From NCBI RefSeq assembly GCF_031312535.1, contig NZ_CP133594.1, positions 868,001 to 932,000 of the forward strand: a stretch of 64,000 bases of DNA, written 5' to 3'. A model generated the notes under the pieces. It was not told the origin of the DNA, did not search any database, and was given only the letters and a program-made list of their open reading frames with translations. Every line of letters begins with the position of its first letter. Within the stretch, counting starts at the first letter, position 1. Shown one piece after another: positions 36,564-43,860 of this stretch. This stretch comes from Methanolobus mangrovi. GTDB lineage: Archaea; Halobacteriota; Methanosarcinia; Methanosarcinales; Methanosarcinaceae. The translations under genes and the position numbers were made by a program.

Positions 36564-36827
36564 AACTCATATATTCAGATCTATAGTTGCAAATATTCTA
36601 AAAGGAAATATGTACAGCATCAGCTACTGACTTTGGTTTTATTGAAAGAATATCTTAATGGGGCTTATCAATATAGGGTAGAAATTGTGGAAGTGGTGGA
36701 TAAAATCAGAGAGATAATTGGACTTAAACAGGTTACACACCTTGCTATAAAATTTCGTTATCTCCTGTTCATTTTATCTTTTTTGTCTTTTGATTGTTTT
36801 TCCACCACACATCAAAATAATATATGA
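36564..36827 (+). pseudogene. IS5-like transposase N-terminal fragment
   Basis: An open frame without a normal start reads CKYSKRKYVQHQLLTLVLLKEYLNGAYQYRVEIVEVVDKIREIIGL in overlapping parts. This is the helical N-terminus typical of archaeal IS5-group DDE transposases (Q-H-Q-L-L-T-L-V-L-L-K-E-Y-L). Homology stops near 36755 after LKQVTH, and the rest of the frame is unrelated. No catalytic DDE region follows. It marks the edge of the surface-protein island. Confidence 0.6.
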
Positions 36828-37014
36828 TGTAGGCATTCTACAGATCCGAAATCAGAGAAAAACTCAAATTGAGTTTACCTTTTTGAAGATAAACATGAAA
36901 CACTATTAATAACTCTCTTAAATATATGCGTGGACCGAATTTCTTGGCAAGCAGACGGCCCTTTAATATTTTTAACTATCTCTTCCTGTTATTTTCTCCT
37001 GCTTTACGTGATAT

Positions 37015-39060
37015 TTACCGAAGGAGGAAAATATTGTGATCTGCTTTATCATCATATCTTTCTTTGGATGGTGAATAAGCTATTATAAGATTACAACTGA
37101 AAAATGTAGTAATACGTCTCGGTAGCACTTGTAATATCGAATGCCACCCCGGAGTGTCACGGCGAGCACTTGCAATTATTATTAGCTCATTTTTACATTC
37201 ACCTCTTGCATCCAGAGAACCTACAAGAGCTTCCCATCCTTCAATATCTTCAAATGTGATGGAAATATCAGAACCTGACCCATTGAAAAATTCCTTATAT
37301 TTTTCGGGTTTATCATCCACCACTATAGCTTTCACTGGTGCTGATGTCTGTTCAGCTATTCTTTTTATGGAATCCGCTACAGAACAAAAACCCGAATTAT
37401 GATCCATACCAGGTGGGATTATAAGAGTGATTCTCTGCGTATTGCACAAAGGAATCCTTATCATTGAAACAAGCACAAGTTCCTTAGTTCCCCTTAGTAC
37501 CTGGTCAATGACCGAACCTATAATACCCTCCTTTAGGGAATGGATACCATCCCAGCCTATTACGGTGGTTGAGATTCTGTTCTCAAGAATCGCTCCCATT
37601 ATACCGGAAGCTACGTTGTAGCCAAGACGTACATGAGTTTTTACAGGAACTTCAGTACATGCAGCATAATTAGTGGTTTCCATAAGCATTTTCTCAGCTT
37701 CAGCAACCTTTTTTTCAGAATTATCACTATCATATTTTACAACAGAAAGTACATGCAACGGTTCACTTGATCTTTTCTCCCGAATCATCAGGGCTAAGTC
37801 CATTAAAAGTTGCTTGTAAGCAGATTGCGTCGAAAATGAAACAAGTATACGGGAGTCTGTTTCCTGAAGATGGCATGTGACACTCTCTGCAAGAGAGACC
37901 CTGTGACCATAAATCTCAACAATCTGAGGACTTATTATCCCGACGATAAGTATCATTATCACTACGGCATTTACCAGACCTTCATTGAAAAGACCGGCTT
38001 CAAAACCGACTAACACAATTGCAAGTGCTGCTGCAGCATGGCCAATAGACAAACCGAACATGCTCATTATCTGATTCCTATTATAGCGGTATATTTTCCC
38101 TGTAAACCATGCAGCTCCAAACTTGCCAATGAACATAGCGCCTATCATCCAGAGTGCCACGCTGAGCTGGTTCCCTCCTTCAAAGAAAGAATGGATATTT
38201 GTAAGCATTCCTACTGAAAAAAGGAAGAAAGGTATGAACAATACATTTCCAGCGAACTCTATCCTGTTCATGAGTGGACTGGTATTTGGAATGATACGAT
38301 TAAGCAAAAGGCCGGCCAGAAAAGACCCAATAATAGGTTCAACTCCGGCAATTTCTGCAAGATATGCAAGTATAAATGCTATAGCTAACACAAAAAGAAA
38401 TTCAAAATAACTCTCATCTGTAAGTTTACTGAAAAACAATCGTGCAATGCGAGGTACAATAAACAACGAGCCTACAAAGAAAACAGTCAGCCCGAAAAGC
38501 AATCTGATCCAGAAGAATAAATCAAGGCTGCCCTCTAGAGAAGAAATCACAACAGCAAGAATCATCAAGGTCATTGTATCAGTAAGTAAAGTAGCTCCAA
38601 TCGCTGCAGTGATGGCCTCATTGTTGACGATTCCAAGCTTCTTGATAACGGGATATGCAAGTAAGGTTTGTGAAGCAAACACGGAAGCAAACAGGAGGGC
38701 TTCAATGAAGGGCAGACCCAATACATAATATCCTGCAGCAGTGCCTGCAACCTGTGGAATTAAAAATGATAATGTGCCAAAGACCAAGCTCCTATCTATC
38801 TTCTCAATGAACTTATTAATATTAATCTCCAGTCCCGCTATGAACATAAGATAAACAAGACCAATCTCACCAAGAAGGACTATGGTCTCATCCCTCTCCA
38901 ATATATGCAACGCATTGGGACCGATCAATGCACCGGCAAGGATCACACCAATCATCCCGGGTAATCTAAATGATTTGAATAGGAGAGGTGCAATAAGGAA
39001 CACAAGCATAGACAACGCGAAAATCAGCACGGGTTCATGTAGAGGGATCGACGGGAACAT
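37015..39060 (-). CDS. CPA2-type cation/proton antiporter with cytosolic USP-like domains
   Basis: The N-terminal 390 residues form about 12 membrane helices of a Kef/NapA-like Na+ or K+/H+ exchanger (LPGMIGVILAGALIGP, GLVYLMFIAGLE, FFLFSVGM). The remaining 290 residues contain two universal-stress-protein-like folds (about 400-530 and 540-660). Such proteins exchange cations for protons under regulation by the cytosolic part. The first half of the second fold has a weak GPAM-like site, so nucleotide binding is uncertain. The ATG at 39060 is preferred, since GGTGA lies 6 nt upstream and abuts the ATG at 39066. Confidence 0.88.
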   Translation of the reverse strand: MFPSIPLHEPVLIFALSMLVFLIAPLLFKSFRLPGMIGVILAGALIGPNALHILERDETIVLLGEIGLVYLMFIAGLEININKFIEKIDRSLVFGTLSFLIPQVAGTAAGYYVLGLPFIEALLFASVFASQTLLAYPVIKKLGIVNNEAITAAIGATLLTDTMTLMILAVVISSLEGSLDLFFWIRLLFGLTVFFVGSLFIVPRIARLFFSKLTDESYFEFLFVLAIAFILAYLAEIAGVEPIIGSFLAGLLLNRIIPNTSPLMNRIEFAGNVLFIPFFLFSVGMLTNIHSFFEGGNQLSVALWMIGAMFIGKFGAAWFTGKIYRYNRNQIMSMFGLSIGHAAAALAIVLVGFEAGLFNEGLVNAVVIMILIVGIISPQIVEIYGHRVSLAESVTCHLQETDSRILVSFSTQSAYKQLLMDLALMIREKRSSEPLHVLSVVKYDSDNSEKKVAEAEKMLMETTNYAACTEVPVKTHVRLGYNVASGIMGAILENRISTTVIGWDGIHSLKEGIIGSVIDQVLRGTKELVLVSMIRIPLCNTQRITLIIPPGMDHNSGFCSVADSIKRIAEQTSAPVKAIVVDDKPEKYKEFFNGSGSDISITFEDIEGWEALVGSLDARGECKNELIIIASARRDTPGWHSILQVLPRRITTFFSCNLIIAYSPSKERYDDKADHNIFLLR

Positions 39061-39066
39061 GTCCAT

Positions 39067-39415
39067 TCACCATAATTATCAAGGTATATTTGAATGCAAA
39101 AAGACTCATATTAGTGATTACGCAACTAATACCTATGTATAGGTGAGCTTCATAATATAAAGTAGTAATGATGTTACTACTGCCTATTGTTCTGACACTT
39201 CCTATGATTGCCGGAAAAGTCCAGGCCCTACAACCCAACTTTGACATTCAAAATAATAAAAGTGTTCTTAGTTTTTGCTTAATCGATTAAGATGCAACAA
39301 AACATAAGAAAGAATGTGGCTACTCAGGCAAGAAAGCAAAAATAATATCAGGTATTATGATTTCGGTCCATTTATAGAACCGAAACCTGAATACTGAAAT
39401 ATTCTTTTAATAGAA
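39067..39415. other. Intergenic region between antiporter and DEAD-box helicase genes
   Basis: This carries the upstream region of the antiporter gene and the 3' end of the helicase transcript. A 70-codon minus-strand frame (39035-39247) overlaps the antiporter start and is not convincing. No RNA or repeat is seen. Confidence 0.4.
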
Positions 39416-40834
39416 CTACTGGCGGCCTCTTGAATGACCTGGGCTTCGTGAAGCAGAGTGGTTCTTAGTAGCTGTTTTACTGCCACCCCTATTGCTCCTA
39501 TTGCCAGTACTGCTGCTAACCTTGTTCACGCTCTTACCCTGGCTTGGCCTTACGCCCGTGGATTGCATAGGCTTGGATTTATTAGCTTTACCTTCGCCCT
39601 TTTTACCTCGGCCCTGACTTCTTTTAGGTCCGGAGCTTCCCCTTGGTTTTCCTTGCTGTCTCGGGGCTGGCTTTGCTTCATCACCTGTGGCATTTCTTGC
39701 CTTTTCTGAATGATAATTATGTTCAGCAACCTCAATATCCATTCTGGTGAGCTTTTCAATACTTCTAAGGAAATCACGCTCATCTGCGGAACAGAAAGAG
39801 AATGCAGTCCCATCAGCTCCTGCTCTTGCAGTACGCCCTATACGGTGCACGTAACTCTCAGAGACATTTGGCAGGTCATAGTTTATGACGTGTGATATGT
39901 CAGGAATATCAATTCCACGAGCTGCGATATCCGTTGCAACCAGCACACGAAGATGTCCTGACCTGAAATCCTGAAGTGTCTTTGTACGGTGGGTCTGGGA
40001 CTTGTTACCATGAATAGCATCAGCAGGAACCTTGTTCTTGTTAAGCGTCTGAGCAACCTTGTTAGCACGGTGCTTTGTACGTGTGAACACAAGAACACAT
40101 TCCAGATGTTTGCCTCTCAGGAGCTGCAAAAGTAATTCGTTCTTATCCTCAGAATCCACGAAGAATACGAACTGTTCTATGCGCTCTACTGTTGTCGCCT
40201 GCGGAGTTACCTCTACTGTAACAGGATTGGTTAGCAATTTCCTGGCAAGTGCAGATACTTCCGGGGACATAGTGGCTGAATAGAAAAGTGACTGACGGTT
40301 ATTTGGCAGTAAGTCAACGACCTTGTACACATCATTGACAAAGCCCATGTCAAGCATCCTGTCTGCCTCATCAAGGACAAAATACTCCACACCGGATAGT
40401 CTTACATGTCCCTGGTCGACAAGATCAAGCAACCTGCCAGGAGTCGCCACAAGGATATCTACGCCCCTTGAGAGAGCTCTTACCTGCGGACCCTGGCCAA
40501 CGCCACCAAATACGACTGTGTGCTTGAATCGTGTGAACTGGCCATATGTTGCAAAACTATCTCCGATCTGTGCTGCAAGCTCTCTGGTGGGTGCGAGTAC
40601 AAGAACACGTGGTTTTCCAGGACGTGGTGACTTGTATGATGCAGACATGTTTTGAAGGATTGGTAATGAGAAAGCAGCAGTTTTACCTGTACCTGTCTGA
40701 GCGATACCGATCATATCCTTACCACTTAACAAATGTGGTATGGAGAGGTTCTGTATCGGTGTAGGAGTAGTGTACCCTTTTTCAGACAAAGCCCGCTTCA
40801 GCGGGTGTATTAAATTAAGATTATCAAATGACAC
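39416..40834 (-). CDS. DEAD-box RNA helicase (RhlE/DeaD-like) with basic tail
   Basis: 472 residues with the complete motif set: Q-motif (TPTPIQ), AQTGTGKT, PTRELAAQ, TPGRLLD, DEAD, SAT, and HRIGRTAR. The last 95 residues are a low-complexity basic RGS/K-rich tail that should bind RNA. It probably unwinds RNA in ribosome assembly or cold adaptation, as related archaeal helicases do. I chose the GTG at 40834 (VSFDNLNL) because GAGGT lies 5 nt upstream, over an ATG at 40858 with no such site. The gene ends with TAG, followed by TAA two codons on. Confidence 0.93.
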   Translation of the reverse strand: MSFDNLNLIHPLKRALSEKGYTTPTPIQNLSIPHLLSGKDMIGIAQTGTGKTAAFSLPILQNMSASYKSPRPGKPRVLVLAPTRELAAQIGDSFATYGQFTRFKHTVVFGGVGQGPQVRALSRGVDILVATPGRLLDLVDQGHVRLSGVEYFVLDEADRMLDMGFVNDVYKVVDLLPNNRQSLFYSATMSPEVSALARKLLTNPVTVEVTPQATTVERIEQFVFFVDSEDKNELLLQLLRGKHLECVLVFTRTKHRANKVAQTLNKNKVPADAIHGNKSQTHRTKTLQDFRSGHLRVLVATDIAARGIDIPDISHVINYDLPNVSESYVHRIGRTARAGADGTAFSFCSADERDFLRSIEKLTRMDIEVAEHNYHSEKARNATGDEAKPAPRQQGKPRGSSGPKRSQGRGKKGEGKANKSKPMQSTGVRPSQGKSVNKVSSSTGNRSNRGGSKTATKNHSASRSPGHSRGRQ

Positions 40835-40935
40835 GTATACCTCGGAATTACGGTGCAAAACTCATTGAAAATTGAATTCGACCAATTTTCCCAGAGGGAT
40901 ACACCACCAGGATAAAAGCCGAGCTTTTTAATTGA

Positions 40936-40995
40936 TTCCGCACAGTAAAAAATCTAAAGATTGAATTTTAATTGAATATTACAAAAAGCGACATC
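40936..40995. repeat. 60-bp direct repeat, copy 1
   Basis: TTCCGCACAGTAAAAA...TTTTAATTGAAT...ACAAAAAGCGACATC recurs, with few changes, at 41220-41278. The two copies flank the first tRNA-Glu gene. Confidence 0.75.
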
Positions 40996-41068
40996 TATAC
41001 AATAAAAGTCAGATAATTATTGTTTTTCAAGAAAACATGAACTCTAGAAAATTACTTGATGATTTGTA

Positions 41069-41146
41069 TGGTGCTCCGGCCGGGATTCGAACCCGAGTCT
41101 TCGGCTCGAAAGGCCGGAATGATTGGCCGGACTACACTACCGGAGC
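41069..41146 (-). tRNA. tRNA-Glu (anticodon TTC), copy 1
   Basis: A complete cloverleaf: acceptor GCTCCGG/CCGGAGC, T-arm TCGGG-TTCGAAT-CCCGG, anticodon loop CTTTCGA giving TTC. The 3' CCA is encoded (41069-41071). The outer anticodon-stem pair is a C-A mismatch (27/43). It is identical to the copy at 42502-42579. Confidence 0.95.
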
Positions 41147-41155
41147 ACGTTGATT

Positions 41156-41201
41156 TCGCTTTAGTGAAGCGACTCCAACATGGCACATATAGTTATTAAA
41201 C
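41156..41201 (-). promoter_or_regulatory. tRNA-Glu promoter and 5' leader hairpin
   Basis: A TATA-like box (TTTAATAACTATATG, 41187-41201) lies about 45 bp before the tRNA. A hairpin TCGCTT/AAGCGA with a 5-nt loop (41156-41172) lies in the leader. Both the hairpin and the promoter region are repeated at copy 2 (hairpin 42589-42605, box about 42616-42633). Confidence 0.55.
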
Positions 41202-41219
41202 CTTTCGCTTGCTGTATGG

Positions 41220-41278
41220 TTCCGTACAGTAAAAATCTATAAATTGAATTTTAATTGAATTTTACAAAAAGCGATATC
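41220..41278. repeat. 60-bp direct repeat, copy 2
   Basis: Partner of 40936-40995. Beyond it there is an AT-rich stretch of about 230 bp (41279-41506) with a TATA-like CTTATATCA shortly before the next gene, and nothing else clear. Confidence 0.75.
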
Positions 41279-41506
41279 GAGATAGTTAAAAGGTTGCTAT
41301 TTTAAAAAAACATGAGCGTTAACTTTAAAGTATTATTTGAAAAATAATAGGAGTTACTCTAGCCAGGAGTGACAGCATAATGATTATAACCTCATAGATG
41401 AATTTGTTTTCTTAATTATTGGGGTTTGGTTGCGTGGATGGTCTGTGATTTTAAAAATATCTATCTCCACATAATTTCTTATATCAATTAATGTATTACT
41501 ATATTT

Positions 41507-42274
41507 ATGAAGTTAACTGCTCTTAAAAGTGAAGATGTAAACAATCATTTAGGTGAATGCCTCAATTTTAGAATAAATGGAACTCCTGAACGTAAAAGAT
41601 ATTCCTCTTATGACTACTGTTATAATTATTTCAGAGATTTCTATGTAGATGGTAATAAAGAAAATCTCACAAATGGGAACAATTTACATATGGGGTGCCT
41701 TCATTTAGGACATTATTTGGCTAGCTGGGGAATGTACCGAGGATCAGGTGCATTGCATCGTCGAAGCTTTAGAATTTATGAAGGGTTAATAAAAAGGATA
41801 TCTGAAGAGGTTACGTTATGGGAAATTGATGTGGAAGACTATTGTTACAGTAGAAATGACGCAAATATAGATACCATAAAAGCCATCAATGATTTTAAGG
41901 AAGATGTTAAAAAACTTCTCTCTGATGATTATAATGAAATAAAAACCTATAAATGTATAAATTTTGATTCAAAACTGGTGCATAAATCACTATCAGTGAG
42001 TGACATTCTTTCTAGTAAAATAATGATGGGTGTTTTTGGGTGCGTCCCTGCTTTTGACAGTTATTTTAAAAGTTCGCTGGTTAACAATAAATTTAATGAA
42101 AAATTATTTAATGAAATTTATGACTTCTATGATAAACATAAGATATTGTTAGACAAATATCAAAAAGACTTCAAAACACTTGATGTGAATGGAGGGCTAA
42201 CACAGCATACATACAAAAAAGCAAAAATGATAGATGTAATTGGTTTTCGCATTAAGGAACAAAAAGAAGGCTGA
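41507..42274 (+). CDS. Conserved hypothetical protein between duplicated tRNA genes
   Basis: The 255-residue soluble protein contains SSYDYCYNYFRDF, NLHMGCLHLGHYLASWGMYRGSGALHRRSFRIYEGLI and a C-terminal helical region (NEIYDFYDKHKILLDKY). I recall very similar motifs (LHLGxYLASWGMxRGS) in uncharacterised bacterial proteins, with no known function. The gene is AT-rich, lacks a ribosome-binding site and sits between two identical tRNA-Glu genes. All three facts suggest it arrived by lateral transfer. Defence or element-maintenance roles are guesses. Confidence 0.75.
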   Translation: MKLTALKSEDVNNHLGECLNFRINGTPERKRYSSYDYCYNYFRDFYVDGNKENLTNGNNLHMGCLHLGHYLASWGMYRGSGALHRRSFRIYEGLIKRISEEVTLWEIDVEDYCYSRNDANIDTIKAINDFKEDVKKLLSDDYNEIKTYKCINFDSKLVHKSLSVSDILSSKIMMGVFGCVPAFDSYFKSSLVNNKFNEKLFNEIYDFYDKHKILLDKYQKDFKTLDVNGGLTQHTYKKAKMIDVIGFRIKEQKEG

Positions 42275-42501
42275 CCTCTTTTTCAACCAATTGAACCAAA
42301 TCCAAACCTTGAATAATGCGAACGTGGTATGATATTGCGCTTTCAGAATAAATTTGGTAGTGAACACTTATACAATGTGTAGACTCCACACGATTGTTGA
42401 TTAATGGGCAAAGTGACCTCGTGAAGCAATAGCTCATATAAAAAATAAATCATATCTCTATGTAAATCAAACCAAAATAAGTGAGATTTTATGTAAGAAA
42501 T

Positions 42502-42579
42502 TGGTGCTCCGGCCGGGATTCGAACCCGAGTCTTCGGCTCGAAAGGCCGGAATGATTGGCCGGACTACACTACCGGAGC
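42502..42579 (-). tRNA. tRNA-Glu (anticodon TTC), copy 2
   Basis: Identical over the whole gene to the copy at 41069-41146, including the encoded CCA and the leader hairpin region. The upstream promoter region is conserved with a few changes, so both copies should be expressed. Confidence 0.95.
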
Positions 42580-42646
42580 ACGTTGATTTCGCTTTAGTGA
42601 AGCGACTCCAACAAGGTATATCTAGTCATTAAACCTTTCGCTCGAA

Positions 42647-42997
42647 TCAGCATTTTTCCTCTGTTTCCTCATTGTCATTAAGATTTGCAACCCATGCAGT
42701 AAGCTTCCAACATGTCTCTGGCTGACATGCATCCCTGCAACCTGCACAAGGTGAGAACATATCCCCGGATAACAGGAGATCAAAACAAGGCCTTTCTTCT
42801 TCCTTGACTTTAAGAAGATAAGTCCGGGCTCCGTTAGAGACAGCTTGCTCCCGGATGATAAGATCATCGTCCAAAAGCTTCGACACAACCCTAGAGCATT
42901 TACGACTGTCGATGTCAAGCATTTTCCAGAGTTCATTCTGGAAAACGCCTTCCTTACTGTCGCGAATAATGTTTAATGCATCTTCTTCGACACTCAT
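42647..42997 (-). CDS. Winged-helix protein with C-terminal Cys cluster (RPC34/TFIIIC B-block-like)
   Basis: From the ATG at 42997 (MSVEEDALNIIRDSKEGVFQNELWKMLDIDSRKCSRVVSKL) the 116-residue product has one winged helix (about 1-65) and then a short region with CAGCRDACQPETC, a CxxCxxxCxxxxC set suited to an Fe-S cluster or zinc. The pattern G-V-F-Q-x-E-L-W-K-x-L is typical of archaeal proteins related to RNA polymerase III subunit RPC34 or B-block regulators. It starts 19 bp after the LSm gene, with which it is surely co-transcribed. A role linking RNA metabolism and transcription is an inference. Confidence 0.75.
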   Translation of the reverse strand: MSVEEDALNIIRDSKEGVFQNELWKMLDIDSRKCSRVVSKLLDDDLIIREQAVSNGARTYLLKVKEEERPCFDLLLSGDMFSPCAGCRDACQPETCWKLTAWVANLNDNEETEEKC

Positions 42998-43016
42998 GTT
43001 AGTTTCCACTGGGTGT

Positions 43017-43241
43017 TTATTCTTCCATCGGAACAACAAGAATAATATTATTTCCACGCAATACGACAGAGCCAAGGGATCTCAGACGCTCGCCGTTTGC
43101 TATCTCTACAGTATCCACCATATGCAGGTTCATGTAATCATCAGCACTTTTTAAAGTTCCTTCGAGGAGGTGAAGGTCACCTTTCATCTCTACCTGGACT
43201 TTGGATCCAACTAATTTCTGGACTTTCTTACTAGGGAACAA
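43017..43241 (-). CDS. LSm/Sm-like archaeal RNA-binding protein
   Basis: The 74-residue protein shows both Sm motifs: VQVEMKGDLHLLEGTLKSADDYMNLHMVD and LGSVVLRGNNIILVVP. Archaeal LSm proteins form heptameric rings that bind U-rich RNA and take part in tRNA and rRNA processing. The start is TTG at 43241, supported by GAGGAT 6 nt upstream; no better start is in frame. The winged-helix gene follows it directly. The length matches the family (70-90). Confidence 0.92.
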   Translation of the reverse strand: MFPSKKVQKLVGSKVQVEMKGDLHLLEGTLKSADDYMNLHMVDTVEIANGERLRSLGSVVLRGNNIILVVPMEE

Positions 43242-43366
43242 AATTAATCCTCACTTTCATTTAAAAGAATAATATTTACCTGTATGCCATTCTATTTTCA
43301 GGCTAATTAAAATAGCCAATATCGTATTTATTCTTGGCGATTTGCACATAAATACTTGATGCAGGG

Positions 43367-43768
43367 TCACATATAACCCTGTAATTCAGTACTATCCTGC
43401 ACAGCATCCGGCTTTTTAGCCTTTATGCCAACCTGGGGTTTTGTAATTGGGCCAAATGTAGCTTCATAGTTCTGTATATGCTGATTAAGCCAGCGTACAA
43501 GTTCAACAGTTGCCAGAGGGGAAAGTATAACCTCAGTCTCAAGCCTTCTCTGAATGACCTGCTCATCGCCTTTCTTGCTCACAGCCATGGGCATATCATT
43601 GTAGAACCCGATCCTGAAATCATATGGACTGTGTCCGCCCACTGCGCCAATGGAGTAGACCTGCTTAAAATCATCAGGTTTATGTAATTCAATTCTGACA
43701 TTCTTCTTTTTCTTTATCTCTTCAGGTTTATCGGTCATCTTGTCACCTTCGTTTTTTTCTGTGTCCAT
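43367..43768 (-). CDS. DUF3467 family protein
   Basis: The 133-residue protein has a charged N-terminus and then the DUF3467 core: DDFKQVYSIGAVGGHSPYDFRIGFYND, VEVILSPLATVELVRWLNQHIQNYEATFGPI in near form, and a short tail. The family is common in methanogens and many bacteria but has no known role. Two starts are plausible: ATG 43768 after GAGGATG, or ATG 43738 after GAAGGTGA with good spacing (123 residues). It stands alone between the LSm pair and the helicase gene. Confidence 0.82.
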   Translation of the reverse strand: MDTEKNEGDKMTDKPEEIKKKKNVRIELHKPDDFKQVYSIGAVGGHSPYDFRIGFYNDMPMAVSKKGDEQVIQRRLETEVILSPLATVELVRWLNQHIQNYEATFGPITKPQVGIKAKKPDAVQDSTELQGYM

Positions 43769-43860
43769 ATAATCACATCCTCAATAGGCTTCTATCTGCA
43801 GACATAACTTTTATAATTTATGATACTGAAAATATTTAAGTGAGTGAGCAGAATGCAATA

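Noticed and set aside
39035-39247. 70-codon frame upstream of the antiporter
   Set aside because: It overlaps the antiporter start, has no ribosome site and matches no family I know.
39416-39418. Readthrough of TAG in the DEAD-box helicase gene
   Set aside because: TAA follows after two codons and the tail is low-complexity, so this is a normal stop.
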